A stretch of DNA of 64,000 nt from Schaalia hyovaginalis (GCF_014208035.1 NZ_JACHMK010000001.1:1240001-1304000); one strand, 5' to 3'. Positions 9,025 to 18,972 are shown, counted from the stretch's first letter. The notes: generated by a model from the sequence alone, not told the origin. A program made the numbers and translations.

Positions 9025-9864
9025 ATGGAGCTGCTCCGCGTCTTCAACAACAACGTCGTGCTTGCGCGCCGCGGCGACGGCGTCGATGTGATCCTCACCG
9101 GGCGCGGCCTCGGATTCCAGGCCAAAGCCGGTGCGCCCGTCGACGAGTCGAAGATCGTCAAGGTCTTCGTCCCCGCCGACGGGCGCGACCCCGACCACAT
9201 GGGTCAGCTCCTTGCGGACATCCCGCCCGAACACATCCAGATGGTCGTGGCCGCGATGCGCGAAGCCGGGATCCCCGACGCGCAGAGCCCGACACTCGTC
9301 CTCGCCCTCGCCGATCACCTCGGCTTCGCCCTCGCACGCGCGCGGGCCGGCCAGATCGTCGAGTACCCGCTCACAGGCGAGGTCGTCAACCTCTACCCGG
9401 ATGAGTACGCGAAGGCGGACGCCCTTCGCAGGGCCCTCGGCGCCCGCGCGGACGTCGGCCTCCCCGAGGCCGAGACCACAGCCTTCACCCTCCATCTCGT
9501 CAACGCGGGCTTCGCGAGCGGCGACCTGTCCTGGACCTACACGATGACTGGCGTCATCCAGCAGATCCTCGAGATCGCCGAGACCGGGCTCGGCCTCGCC
9601 GTCGACCCCGCGTCGATCAGCGCCGGGCGCTTCATCACGCACCTGCGCTACCTCTTCGTGAGGATCCGGAGGGAGGATCAGCTCTGCGACCACACCCTCG
9701 CAGTCGTCCAGTCGATCGTCGACTCCTACCCCCGCGAGCACGACTGCGCGCGGACGATCGCCCGGCTCATCGAACTCCGCCTCGGCACCGCCTTGTCGGA
9801 CGACGAGATCGCCTACCTGACGCTCCACCTGGCCCGACTGTCCGGGCCCGAGCACAGGACCTGA
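9025..9864 (+). CDS. PRD-containing transcription antiterminator, LicT/BglG family
   Basis: RNA-binding antiterminator of 279 residues. Residues 1-56 form the CAT domain that binds RAT RNA (LRVFNNNVVLARR). Two PTS regulation domains follow. PRD1 shows ADHLGFAL and LHLVNAG with the conserved histidines. PRD2 shows ITHLRYLFVRI and TLHLARL. Phosphorylation of these histidines by the PTS sets dimerisation and activity in this family. The ATG has AAGGAGG (9010-9016) 8 nt upstream, which rules out the earlier in-frame ATG at 8959 inside the PTS gene. It lies 37 bp after the permease gene and is probably co-transcribed, so it would control its own operon through the RAT in the leader. Confidence 0.93.
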   Translation: MELLRVFNNNVVLARRGDGVDVILTGRGLGFQAKAGAPVDESKIVKVFVPADGRDPDHMGQLLADIPPEHIQMVVAAMREAGIPDAQSPTLVLALADHLGFALARARAGQIVEYPLTGEVVNLYPDEYAKADALRRALGARADVGLPEAETTAFTLHLVNAGFASGDLSWTYTMTGVIQQILEIAETGLGLAVDPASISAGRFITHLRYLFVRIRREDQLCDHTLAVVQSIVDSYPREHDCARTIARLIELRLGTALSDDEIAYLTLHLARLSGPEHRT

Positions 9865-9893
9865 GACCGGCCCCTCAGGCTGAAGACTGAAAC

Positions 9894-9928
9894 GGCGCCC
9901 CGACGTCCTTCCGGATCGTCGGGGCGCC
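9894..9928. terminator. Bidirectional terminator hairpin
   Basis: A perfect 12-bp stem GGCGCCCCGACG/CGTCGGGGCGCC with an 11-nt loop sits between the convergent antiterminator and pepN genes. Confidence 0.75.
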
Positions 9929-9960
9929 GCCGTTCCTGCGTCCTGTGAGCGCCTCGCCGA

Positions 9961-12516
9961 TCAGGCGTCGACGCCCTGCGCGGCGATCTGGCGGCGCGCC
10001 ACGTCGATGCGTTCGCGCAGAATGCGGATGAGGGCCTGGGAGACCTGCGGGTGGGCGGCGATCCACTCCTCGCCCGCCGCGACCACGTCGACGCCCTGCG
10101 CATAGCCCGCGATGAGCGAGGGGAACATGAGGGTCACGAGGTCTTCGGCGATGTGGAAGGTGTAATCGGACCAGACGCGCTCGAGCGATTCGAAGTACTC
10201 GGGGACGAAGGCCGCGTAGGCCTCAGGAGCGGTGCGCGCCTGGGCCCAGAAGCCCGAGATCATCGCCCAACGGGTGTCGTTCGGGATCGACTGATCCGTC
10301 ATGACCGCATCGAAGGTGGAGCGCCTGACCGACTCGTCCATGACGGCCGCGCGCGCCGCGGCGGCGTTCTGACGGCCGGTCATCGTCCCGTCCTCGGCCT
10401 CCAGAGCGGCGATCTCAGCCTCGCCGGCGACGCCGCCGCGGACGAGCGCGGTGAGCAGCGTCCACCGGCAGTCGAGGTCGAGATCGAGGCCGTCGAGGGT
10501 TTCCTCGCCCGTGTAGAGGCGGCGGATCGTCTCGAAGTGCTCGGGCGCTGAAGCGGAACGCGCTGCGGCGCGCACGAGCATCGTCTGGGCGTCGGAGCCG
10601 GAGGGGGCGGTGTGCGCGAGCAGGAGCAGGCGAGCGGCGACGTCGTTCAGCGCCCGGGCGCGGGCCGAGGGCGCGACGAAGGTGCGCACGGCCTCCTCGA
10701 TGTGACGGATCGTGAGCTCCAGGAGCTGCATGTTCGACTCGACGGGGATCGCGGCCAGAGCGAGCTCCAGATAGTCGCGCGCGGTCATCTCGCCATCGCG
10801 GGTCATGTCCCACGCGGAGGCCATGACGACGCCGCGCGTGAGGGAATCGGTGAGCGAAGCGATGTTCCGGGTGGCGAAGGCCAGGGAATCGGCGTCCATT
10901 CGGATCTTCGCATAGGCGAGGTCGCCGTCGTTCACGAGGATGAGGTCCGAGCGGCGCAGGCCCCGGGCCGCTCGGACCGGCGTGCGCTCGCCGTCGACAT
11001 CGAGCTCCTCGCGGAAGTCGAGCGACAGGGCGCCGGAGTCGTCGAGGGAGTAGCCGGCCACCGCCATGCGGTGCGGGCGCAGCGAGGAGCCCTCGGAGAA
11101 GGACTCCTGGAGGACGGCGAGTTCGGCGATGGCGCCGTCCTCGTCCACCGTGATCTCGGGGCGCAGCAGCGTGACCCCCGCTTCCTCGAGCCACACCTTC
11201 GACCAGGCCGTCAGGTCGCGGCCGGAGGCCTTCTCGAGCTCGCCGAGGAGATCGGCGAGCGTGGCATTCGCGTAGGAGTGGGCCGTGAGGTACTCGTGCA
11301 GGCCCGCGAAGAAGGCGTCGCGCCCCACGTAGGAGACGAGCTGGCGGAGGACGGACGCGCCCTTCGCATAGGTGATGCCGTCGAAGTTCACCTCGACGTC
11401 CGCGAGGTCGCGGATCTCAGCGGTGATCGGGTGGGTCGTGGGGAGCTGGTCCTGACGCAGGCCCCAGTCCTTGCGGAGCATGAACCCGGTCCAGGCGTCG
11501 ACGAACTCGGTGCCCTCGGCGAGGGCCAGGTGGCTCATGAACTCGGCGAAGGACTCGTTGAGCCACAGGTCGTTCCACCACTTCATCGTCACGAGGTCGC
11601 CGAACCACATGTGGGCGAGCTCGTGGAGGATCGTGTTCGCGCGGGTCTCGAGCTGGGCCTCGGTCGGGCGGGTGCGGAACACGTAGGCGTCGCGGAAGGT
11701 CACGCAGCCCGCGTTCTCCATCGCGCCCGCGTTGTACTCGGGGACGAAGATCTGGTCGTACTTCGTAAAGGGGTAGGCGATGCCGTACTGCTTCTCGAAG
11801 AAGTCGAAGCCCTTGCGCGTCGTATCGATGATGCGCTCCGCGTCGAGGTGCTCGAGGAGCGAGGCGCGGCAGTACACGCCCAGGTCGATCGTCCTGCCGT
11901 CGGTCGAGACGAGGGAATCGGTCACGCCCTCGTAGGGGCCCGCGACGATCGCGGTGATGTAGGTCGACATGCGCTCGGTCTGCGCGAAACGGTAGATGAG
12001 CGCGTCACCCGCAGTCTCGGGCTCGGGCGTCGGCGCGTTCGAGAAGACCTTCCACCCCGCGGGGGCCGTCACGGTGAAGGTGAAGGTCGCCTTGAGGTCG
12101 GGCTGCTCGAAGGTCGTGTAGACGCGGCGGGCGTCGGGCACTTCGAACTGGGAGTAGCAGTAGTCCTTCCCGTCGGCCGGGTCGGTGAAGCGGTGCAGGC
12201 CCTCGCCCGTGTGCATGTACTGGCAGTCCGCATCGACCTCCAGCACGTTGCGCTCGGCCAGATCCGTCAGCGCGATGCGGTGGTCCCGGTGGATCCCGAC
12301 CCCGAGCTCCTCGCCGTTGAGGCGGATCGAATGGACATTGGCCGACACGAGGTCGGCGAAGGTCGACGAGCCCGGCTCCGCGGTGAACTCGATGCGGGTC
12401 CGTGAGCGGAAGTCGGTGTCGCCGGTGGTGAGGTCCAGCTCGATGTCGTAGTGAAGGACCTCGACGATCTGAGAGCGGGAGGAGGCTTCTTCACGTGTGA
12501 GGTTGAGGCCGGGCAT
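9961..12516 (-). CDS. pepN: Aminopeptidase N, M1 family
   Basis: Zinc aminopeptidase of 851 residues that removes N-terminal residues from peptides in the cytoplasm. It shows the M1 exopeptidase motif GAMEN (NAGAMENAG) and the zinc site HELAHMW at residues 298-304, followed by the distal Glu in WLNESFAEF. The C-terminal part is the ERAP1-like helical domain. Length and order match actinobacterial PepN. The ATG at 12516 has AAAGG 7 nt upstream; an ATG at 12546 is in frame but has no such site. The gene runs leftward behind pepO, with 99 bp between them, so they may be independent. Confidence 0.95.
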   Translation of the reverse strand: MPGLNLTREEASSRSQIVEVLHYDIELDLTTGDTDFRSRTRIEFTAEPGSSTFADLVSANVHSIRLNGEELGVGIHRDHRIALTDLAERNVLEVDADCQYMHTGEGLHRFTDPADGKDYCYSQFEVPDARRVYTTFEQPDLKATFTFTVTAPAGWKVFSNAPTPEPETAGDALIYRFAQTERMSTYITAIVAGPYEGVTDSLVSTDGRTIDLGVYCRASLLEHLDAERIIDTTRKGFDFFEKQYGIAYPFTKYDQIFVPEYNAGAMENAGCVTFRDAYVFRTRPTEAQLETRANTILHELAHMWFGDLVTMKWWNDLWLNESFAEFMSHLALAEGTEFVDAWTGFMLRKDWGLRQDQLPTTHPITAEIRDLADVEVNFDGITYAKGASVLRQLVSYVGRDAFFAGLHEYLTAHSYANATLADLLGELEKASGRDLTAWSKVWLEEAGVTLLRPEITVDEDGAIAELAVLQESFSEGSSLRPHRMAVAGYSLDDSGALSLDFREELDVDGERTPVRAARGLRRSDLILVNDGDLAYAKIRMDADSLAFATRNIASLTDSLTRGVVMASAWDMTRDGEMTARDYLELALAAIPVESNMQLLELTIRHIEEAVRTFVAPSARARALNDVAARLLLLAHTAPSGSDAQTMLVRAAARSASAPEHFETIRRLYTGEETLDGLDLDLDCRWTLLTALVRGGVAGEAEIAALEAEDGTMTGRQNAAAARAAVMDESVRRSTFDAVMTDQSIPNDTRWAMISGFWAQARTAPEAYAAFVPEYFESLERVWSDYTFHIAEDLVTLMFPSLIAGYAQGVDVVAAGEEWIAAHPQVSQALIRILRERIDVARRQIAAQGVDA

Positions 12517-12615
12517 GGGGTACCTTTCACTGGCGGATGGGAGCATTCGCGGATAAGTGTCGAGCGCATTTTCGCATTCTGGCCGCTTTCGCGCACCTCG
12601 GCGGGTTTCCTCGGA

Positions 12616-14613
12616 TCACCAGATCCGAACGCGCTCGCTTCGCGGCAGGAACATCCCGTCGCCTTCAACCGTGGAGTAGGCGGCGTGGAATGCGTCGATA
12701 TTGCGCAGGATCTGGTTGCAGCGGAACTCGGCGGGGGAATGGGGGTCGACCGCGAGCATCTGGCGCGCGAACTCGGGCCGCGATGCGGTGCGCCAGGCCC
12801 TGGCCCATGCGGTGAAGAACCTTTCGGGGCCGGTCAGGCCGTCGATGACGGGAGCGGTTTCGGGAGTCAGGCCCATCCGCTCGAGGGCATTCGCCCAAGC
12901 GCTCCACGCGATCGTCAGGCCCGCGAGGTCGCCGATGTTCTCGCCGACCGTGAGCGCGCCGTTGACGGTCGGCGCGTCCTGGCCCGCCAGGTCCTTGGGC
13001 GTGAGGACGTCGTACTGCGCGATGAGGGCCGCGGTGAGCTCCTCGAAGCGTGCGCGATCGTCCTCGTCCCACCAGTTCTCCAGGTTGCCCGCAGCGTCGA
13101 AGCGCGATCCCTGATCGTCGAATCCGTGGCCGATCTCGTGGCCGATGACCGCGCCGATCGCCCCGAAGTTCACGGCGTCGTCGGCCTGCGGGTCGAAGAA
13201 GGGCGGTTGGAGGATCGCCGCGGGGAAGACGATCTCGTTGAGCGGGGGGTTGTAGTAGGCGTTGACCGTCTGCGGCGTCATGAGCCATTCCTCGCGGTCG
13301 ACGGGTTCGTTCAAGCGGGAGAACTCGCGCTGCGTCTCGAAGGAGCGGGCCGCCGCGACGATGTCGACGAGGGTCTCGGCGCCGCTGAGGTCGAGGCCGG
13401 ACATGTCGCGCCACTTCGGCGGGTAGCCGATCTTCGGGCGGAAGGTCGCGAGCTTGGCCAGAGCCTTGGCCTTGGTCTTCTCCCCCATCCACGCGCACTC
13501 GCGAATGGCGCGGTCGTAGGCGGCGAGGAGCTCCGTGACGAGGGCGTCCATGCGCTCCTTCGATTCGGGCGGGAAGTGGCGGGCCACCCAGACCCTGCCG
13601 AGGGATTCGCCCGCGAGGGATTCGATGAGTCCGAGGGCGCGCTTCCAGCGCGGGCGGAGCTGGCGGGTGCCCGACAGGGTGCGCCCGTAGAAGTCGAAGT
13701 TCTCCTCGACGAAGGGGGAGGAGAGCAGCGGGGCCCGCGCATCGAGGAGCGATGCCTTGAGGAACAGGGCGCGTTCGGCCTCGGGCGTGTCGGCCCAGAT
13801 CGCGGCGGCCGCTGTGAGGAAGTCGGGCTGGTCGACGTTGACGAGGGCGGTGGGGGCGATGCTGAGCCCGGCGGAGGCGGCCCAGGCGTCCCAGTCAAAT
13901 CCGGGCGCGAGTGCGACGAGTTCGGCCCATGCCATCTGGTTGTCGGAGAGCAGCGGGTCCCGGTTGGACACCGAGTCGCGGTGGTGGGAGGCGAAGCGGG
14001 TCTCCAAGGAGATGAGGGCGCGTGCGGCTCGCGCCGGATCCGGCGCGAGCCCGGCGAGTGCGAGGAGGCGTTCGATGTGGGCGGCGTAGGCCTCGCGGAT
14101 GTCGGCGTAGTCGTCTTCGCGGTAGTAGGACTCGTCGGGCAGGCCGATGCCGGACTGGACGAAGGTGAGCATCCTGACGTCCGAATCGTGGGGGTGGGTG
14201 CCGACGTAGACGCCGAAGAAGGATCCCACGCCCTCGGCCATGAGGCGGCCGCTGAGCGCATCGAGTTCGCCGGTCCTGGCGGCGGAGTCGATGAGGCCGA
14301 AGGAGGGGCGCAGCGGGTCGAGCCCCTTGGCCTCGACCCCGGCCTCGTCCATGAAGGCCGTCCACAGGCTCGCGATGAGCGGGGCGTCCGCATCGTCGAG
14401 GGCGCCCGCGGCGGCGTCTTGGGCGATCTGGCGTCCGCGTTCCTCGGACAGGTCCCGCAGTGCGTGGAAGGCGCCGTCGATGGGCCGGTCGGCGGGGATC
14501 TCGTGTTCGCGGATCCATCGGCCGTTGACGGAGCGGTAGAAGTCGTCCTGGGGGCGGACGGAGGGGTCGGTGCTTGCGGGGTCGAGGACTCGGGCGCGGA
14601 TCTCGTCGGTCAT
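12616..14613 (-). CDS. pepO: M13 family zinc endopeptidase (neprilysin-like, PepO)
   Basis: Soluble oligopeptidase of 665 residues. The M13 signatures are present: NAYYNPPLNEIVFPAAILQPP, the zinc motif HEIGH at residues 492-496, and ENIGD with the third ligand. The C-terminus VRIW matches the terminal aromatic motif of the family. No signal peptide is seen, so it should act in the cytoplasm like lactococcal PepO. The chosen ATG lacks a Shine-Dalgarno, but TAGAGT (14621-14626) lies 7 nt upstream as a -10-like box, suggesting a leaderless mRNA. Longer in-frame starts up to 14778 would run into the divergent glpA promoter region. Confidence 0.93.
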   Translation of the reverse strand: MTDEIRARVLDPASTDPSVRPQDDFYRSVNGRWIREHEIPADRPIDGAFHALRDLSEERGRQIAQDAAAGALDDADAPLIASLWTAFMDEAGVEAKGLDPLRPSFGLIDSAARTGELDALSGRLMAEGVGSFFGVYVGTHPHDSDVRMLTFVQSGIGLPDESYYREDDYADIREAYAAHIERLLALAGLAPDPARAARALISLETRFASHHRDSVSNRDPLLSDNQMAWAELVALAPGFDWDAWAASAGLSIAPTALVNVDQPDFLTAAAAIWADTPEAERALFLKASLLDARAPLLSSPFVEENFDFYGRTLSGTRQLRPRWKRALGLIESLAGESLGRVWVARHFPPESKERMDALVTELLAAYDRAIRECAWMGEKTKAKALAKLATFRPKIGYPPKWRDMSGLDLSGAETLVDIVAAARSFETQREFSRLNEPVDREEWLMTPQTVNAYYNPPLNEIVFPAAILQPPFFDPQADDAVNFGAIGAVIGHEIGHGFDDQGSRFDAAGNLENWWDEDDRARFEELTAALIAQYDVLTPKDLAGQDAPTVNGALTVGENIGDLAGLTIAWSAWANALERMGLTPETAPVIDGLTGPERFFTAWARAWRTASRPEFARQMLAVDPHSPAEFRCNQILRNIDAFHAAYSTVEGDGMFLPRSERVRIW

Positions 14614-14620
14614 GGCGACC

Positions 14621-14626
14621 ACTCTA
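14621..14626 (-). promoter_or_regulatory. -10-like box for leaderless pepO
   Basis: TAGAGT on the minus strand ends 7 nt before the ATG, and no Shine-Dalgarno is present. Confidence 0.35.
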
Positions 14627-14750
14627 TAGAAGGGCGACCGAAGGGGCATTTTCGCAAGATGCGAGGGCTGCAATTCGGGTGAAAACGGGGGGATTCCGTT
14701 GGGTTTCGGGCCTTTCGGGTGCGAATGGGTAGGAGGGCTGCGGGAGCTGA

Positions 14751-14764
14751 TGCACATATGTGCA
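14751..14764. promoter_or_regulatory. Perfect palindrome TGCACATATGTGCA, candidate glp operator
   Basis: A 14-bp perfect palindrome lies 105 bp upstream of glpA. A -10-like TACGAT at 14779-14784 would place the dyad over the -35 region, a typical repressor position. The same half-sites occur upstream of the PTS/pilus genes at 6624. No regulator gene is adjacent. Confidence 0.55.
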
Positions 14765-14869
14765 ACGCGCCTGAACAATACGATCAGAAGGCATCTCAGA
14801 CGGCACTATTGGAGAGGCGAAGGGGCCGGCGCGGCCGTGCCCGACTTCAGACTCTCGAAGGGAACTAGG

Positions 14870-16468
14870 GTGAAGACGATCAACACCGACGTTGTCGTCA
14901 TCGGCGGCGGCTCGACCGGCGCGGGCGTCGTCCGCGACGTCGCGATGCGCGGTTTCAGGGCCGTGCTCGTCGAACGATACGACATCGCGCAGGGGACATC
15001 GGGCCGCTTCCACGGGCTCCTCCACTCGGGCGGGCGCTACATCGCATCCGACCCGGAATCGGCCACCGAATGCGCCGAGGAGAACCTCATCGTCAAGAAG
15101 ATCAACGCCAACGCCGTGGAGGACACCGGCGGGCTCTTCGTCGTGACCTCCCAGGACGACGAGGAGTACGCGGACAAGTTCCTCGAGCGCGCAGCCGCCG
15201 CCAAGGTGCCCGCGCAGGAGATCTCGGTCGCCGAGGCCCTCAAGCGCGAACCCCGGCTCGACCCCAAGCTCAAACGCGCCTTCGAAGTCCTCGACGGATC
15301 GGTCGACGGCTGGCAGATGGTCTGGGGCGCCATCCGCTCCGCGCAGGCCTACGGCGCGCAAGTGCTCACCTACCACAAGGTGACGAACATCGAGCGCGAG
15401 GGCGACGCCGTCTCCGCAGTGGTCGCGCACGATCTGCGCACGGGCGAGGACGTGCGCATCGAGTGCTCCTTCGTGCTCAACTGCGGCGGCCCCTGGGCCG
15501 GACAGATCGCCGCCCTGGCCGACTGCCACGGCGTCGACGTCGTTCCCGGCGCGGGCATCATGGTCGCGATGAACTTCCGTCTCACCCAGACGGTCCTCAA
15601 CCGCTGCATATGGCCCGCCGATGGCGACATCATCGTGCCGGATCACCCGGTCTGCATCATCGGCACCACCGACCTCAAGGCCGACGACCCCGACAAGCTC
15701 GCCATTCCCGCCGACCAGGTCCAGCAGATGCTCGACGCCGGCGAAGCGATGATCCCCGGCTTCCGCAAGGCCCGCCCGCTCCACGCATGGGCGGGCGCGC
15801 GCCCCCTCGTCAAGGATTCGCGAGTCGCCGCCACCGACACCCGGCACATGGCCCGCGGCATGAGCGTCATCGACCACAAGTCGCGCGACGGCGTGGCGGG
15901 CCTGCTCACCATCGCCGGCGGCAAGCTCACGACCTACCGCCTCATGGCCGAGCGCATCGTCGACATCATGTGCGATGAAATGGGCGAGAAGCGCGAGTGC
16001 CGCACCGCCGGCGAAGCCGTTCCCGCAGCCTCCGATCACCGCCTCTACACGATCGGGCACCGCCTCGAATCCGTCGAGCACGACAACGCGGCCCCGAGCC
16101 ACGACCAGATCATCTGCGAATGCGAACTCGTCACCCGCGCGATGCTCGAGACCACGATGGATCTTCTGCCCGGCGGGCAGCTCGACGACGTGCGCCGTCA
16201 GGTCCGACTCGGCATGGGCCCCTGCCAGGGCGGCTTCTGCTCGCAGCGCGCCACCGGCATCGCCCACGAGCGCGGCGACATCGACTCGGTGAAGGCCAAC
16301 GAGCTCTTCCGGACCTTCTTGAAGAACCGCTGGATCGGCCTGTGGCCGATCGTCTACGGCAAGCAGCTGCGCCAGACCGCCCTCGACAACTGGATCCACG
16401 AGGGAGCGCTCGACGTCGAGCACCTCCCGAGCGAAGAACTCGACACCGTGAAGGAGGACGTCCGATGA
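14870..16468 (+). CDS. glpA: Anaerobic glycerol-3-phosphate dehydrogenase, FAD subunit A
   Basis: FAD-dependent large subunit (532 residues) that oxidises sn-glycerol-3-phosphate to dihydroxyacetone phosphate at the membrane. The N-terminus has the dinucleotide fold VVVIGGGSTGAG followed by the DAO-type domain. The C-terminal region has a BFD-like [2Fe-2S] domain with cysteines in IICECEL and GPCQGGFC, which separates GlpA from aerobic GlpD. The GTG at 14870 is preceded by AAGGGA and begins exactly at the FAD fold. Earlier ATG starts pass through the TGCAC palindrome. It overlaps glpB by ATGA, so the three genes are one translationally coupled operon. Confidence 0.94.
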   Translation: MKTINTDVVVIGGGSTGAGVVRDVAMRGFRAVLVERYDIAQGTSGRFHGLLHSGGRYIASDPESATECAEENLIVKKINANAVEDTGGLFVVTSQDDEEYADKFLERAAAAKVPAQEISVAEALKREPRLDPKLKRAFEVLDGSVDGWQMVWGAIRSAQAYGAQVLTYHKVTNIEREGDAVSAVVAHDLRTGEDVRIECSFVLNCGGPWAGQIAALADCHGVDVVPGAGIMVAMNFRLTQTVLNRCIWPADGDIIVPDHPVCIIGTTDLKADDPDKLAIPADQVQQMLDAGEAMIPGFRKARPLHAWAGARPLVKDSRVAATDTRHMARGMSVIDHKSRDGVAGLLTIAGGKLTTYRLMAERIVDIMCDEMGEKRECRTAGEAVPAASDHRLYTIGHRLESVEHDNAAPSHDQIICECELVTRAMLETTMDLLPGGQLDDVRRQVRLGMGPCQGGFCSQRATGIAHERGDIDSVKANELFRTFLKNRWIGLWPIVYGKQLRQTALDNWIHEGALDVEHLPSEELDTVKEDVR

Positions 16469-17715
16469 GAGACGCGGTCGTCATCGGCGCGGGCCTCGCA
16501 GGCCTCGCCGCCACCCTCCGCCTCGCCCGCGGCGGAGCGAAGGTCACCCTCGTCACCAAGGGCCTCGGCGGACTCCAGCTCTCCCAGGGGACGATCGACG
16601 TGCTCGGGTACTCCGAAGCGCGCATCGAGGATCCGCTCAGGGCGATCAGCGAGCACGTCTCGACGCGGCCGACCCACCCCTACACGCACTTCACCCCCGA
16701 ATTCGTCGGCGAAGCGGCAGCATGGCTCAAGGAGGTCCTCGGCCCCGAGCTTCTCCTCGGCGACCCGCACGCGAACGTGCTCCTCCCGACCGCCCTGGGC
16801 GCGCTCCGCCCCACCTGCCTCTACCAGCCGTCGATGGCGGCCGGCATCCCGCAGGCGGGGCGCTCCTACGCGATCGTCGGCCTGCGCCGCCTCAAGGACT
16901 TCTACCCGGCGCTCATCGCCGAGAACCTCTCGCGCCAGCCCGGCCCCGACGGCGAGCCCATCACGGCGCGCTCGATCATGGTCGACCTCGAGATCCGCAA
17001 GGACGAGGTCGACACCACCGGGACGAACCACGCGCGCGCCCTCGACGACCCCGCCATGCGCGCCGAGCTCGTCGCGACGATCAAACCGCACCTCAACGAG
17101 GGCGAGATCGTGGGCCTGCCCGCGGTCCTCGGCCTCAACGATCCGGGCGCCTGGAAGGACATCGCCGATCGGCTCGGACACGAGGTCTTCGAGATCGCGA
17201 TGCAACCGCCCTCGATCCCCGGCATGCGCCTCAATCAGGCGCTCACCGCCCTCGTCAAGAAGGAGGCGCGCTTCATCCTCGGCTCCGCCGTCACCGGCGT
17301 GGAGGCCGAAGACGGGGCCGTGAGGGCCGTGACGATCTCGACCGCCGGGCGCCCGACGCGCATCGAAACGAAGAACGTCGTCCTCGCCGGCGGCGGCTTC
17401 GAATCCGGCGCGCTCGACATGGACTCCTACGGAACCCTCTCCGAAACCATCCTCGGACTCCCCGTCCTCGCGGCCGAGGGCCAGCTCCTCCACGGGGACT
17501 TCTGGGGGAGCGACCAGGCGGTCTTCCTCGCCGGCCTCGAAGTCGACGACGACATGCACCCCCTCGGCGCCGGGAAGGCGCCCGTCTACTCCAACGTCTA
17601 CGCGGCCGGCGGGAACCTCGCCGGAGCGACCCGCTGGCGCGAGAAGTCGGGGGAGGGCATCGCCCTCGCCTCCGCTCTGCGCGCCGCCGACCAGATCCTC
17701 GGGAGCCTCAAATGA
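16465..17715 (+). CDS. glpB: Anaerobic glycerol-3-phosphate dehydrogenase subunit B
   Basis: A 416-residue flavoprotein that pairs with GlpA. It opens with VVIGAGLAGLAATLRLARGG, a Rossmann FAD/FMN motif, and ends with a second nucleotide-binding stretch around SNVYAAGGNLAG. Length and motifs match GlpB. The ATG overlaps the glpA stop (ATGA) and has AAGGAGG upstream at 16451-16457. In this family GlpB passes electrons between the GlpA flavin and the iron-sulfur subunit GlpC. Confidence 0.92.
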   Translation: MRDAVVIGAGLAGLAATLRLARGGAKVTLVTKGLGGLQLSQGTIDVLGYSEARIEDPLRAISEHVSTRPTHPYTHFTPEFVGEAAAWLKEVLGPELLLGDPHANVLLPTALGALRPTCLYQPSMAAGIPQAGRSYAIVGLRRLKDFYPALIAENLSRQPGPDGEPITARSIMVDLEIRKDEVDTTGTNHARALDDPAMRAELVATIKPHLNEGEIVGLPAVLGLNDPGAWKDIADRLGHEVFEIAMQPPSIPGMRLNQALTALVKKEARFILGSAVTGVEAEDGAVRAVTISTAGRPTRIETKNVVLAGGGFESGALDMDSYGTLSETILGLPVLAAEGQLLHGDFWGSDQAVFLAGLEVDDDMHPLGAGKAPVYSNVYAAGGNLAGATRWREKSGEGIALASALRAADQILGSLK

Positions 17716-18962
17716 CCATCGAAGCAGCGAACGTTCTCGGCCTCGCCGATGAGGACTTCGGCCTCCGCGCCACCCTCGACTCCTGCGTGAAGTGCACGAT
17801 CTGCGAAACCCAGTGCCCGGTCATGAGGGTCACCGACCTCTTCCCCGGACCCAAGTACTCCGGCCCGCAGGCCGAGCGCTACCGCAAGGAGGGGCGCATC
17901 GTCGACTCCTCGATCGACTACTGCTCCTCCTGCGGCACCTGCACGCTCGTGTGCCCGCAGGGCGTCAAGGTCACCGAGATGATCCACCACGCCCGGACCG
18001 ACATGAAGAAGGAGAAGGGCATCCCGCTGCGCGACCACCTCATCGGTCGCACGGGATTCATCGGCACCGTCATGACGCCCGTCGCGCCGATCGCGAACTG
18101 GGCACTCGATGTCAAGCCGATCCGCATCGCCATGGAGAAGGTCATCGGCGTGCACCGCTCGGCCCCCATGCCGCGCGCCGCCGGCAGGACCTTCGAGGGC
18201 TGGTTCAAGAAGCACACCCCGCTTCCCCAGGCCGGCACCAAGGGGCAGGTCATCTTCTTCCACGGATGCGCGGGCCAGTACTTCGAGGTCGAGACCTCGA
18301 TCCACTCCGTGCAGGTCCTCGAGCACCTCGGCTACGAGGTCCTCGTCCCCCCGCACGGCTGCTGCGGCCTCGCCCTGCAGTCCAACGGCCTGTACGACGA
18401 ATCGCGCAAGTACGTGTCGAAGCTGACCAACGACCTGCGCAAGGCCAATCGCGACGCCCCGATCATCTCGGCCTCCGGTTCCTGCGCGGGCATGCTCCGC
18501 CACGAGGCCCACGAGATCCTCGAGATGGATACGCCCGAGCTCGAGGACGTCGGCTCGCGCATGTGGGACATCTGCGAATTCCTCATGCACCTGCACGAGA
18601 AGGGCGAACTCGACCTGGACTTCCAGCGCATCGACGCGACGATCCCGTATCACGCGCCCTGCCAGCTCAAGTCCCAGGGCCTGGGCCTGCCCGCCGTCGA
18701 GCTCATGGAACTCATCCCGGGCATCACCGTCGAGGAGTCCAACCAGCCCTGCTGCGGCATCGCGGGGACCTACGGCATGAAGAAGGAGAAGTACGACATC
18801 GCCCAGGCCGTGGGCAAGCCCGTCTTCGACTTCATCAAGCAGGTGAACGTCGAACTCGCGGCCTGCGACACGGAGACCTGCCGCTGGCAGCTGCGCACCG
18901 CGACCGGCGCGAACGTGGTCCACCCGATCTGGCTGATCCACAGGGCCTACGGGCTCCACTGA
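17712..18962 (+). CDS. glpC: Anaerobic glycerol-3-phosphate dehydrogenase subunit C, iron-sulfur membrane anchor
   Basis: A 416-residue electron-transfer subunit. Two 4Fe-4S ferredoxin clusters are visible as CVKCTICETQC and CSSCGTCTLVC. Two CCG domains follow (HGCCGLAL and QPCCGIAG), as in heterodisulfide-reductase-like and GlpC proteins. It should hand electrons from GlpAB to menaquinone or another membrane acceptor. The start overlaps the glpB stop by ATGA. The operon ends in a double hairpin. Confidence 0.94.
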   Translation: MTIEAANVLGLADEDFGLRATLDSCVKCTICETQCPVMRVTDLFPGPKYSGPQAERYRKEGRIVDSSIDYCSSCGTCTLVCPQGVKVTEMIHHARTDMKKEKGIPLRDHLIGRTGFIGTVMTPVAPIANWALDVKPIRIAMEKVIGVHRSAPMPRAAGRTFEGWFKKHTPLPQAGTKGQVIFFHGCAGQYFEVETSIHSVQVLEHLGYEVLVPPHGCCGLALQSNGLYDESRKYVSKLTNDLRKANRDAPIISASGSCAGMLRHEAHEILEMDTPELEDVGSRMWDICEFLMHLHEKGELDLDFQRIDATIPYHAPCQLKSQGLGLPAVELMELIPGITVEESNQPCCGIAGTYGMKKEKYDIAQAVGKPVFDFIKQVNVELAACDTETCRWQLRTATGANVVHPIWLIHRAYGLH

Positions 18963-18972
18963 GCCGCGGTCT

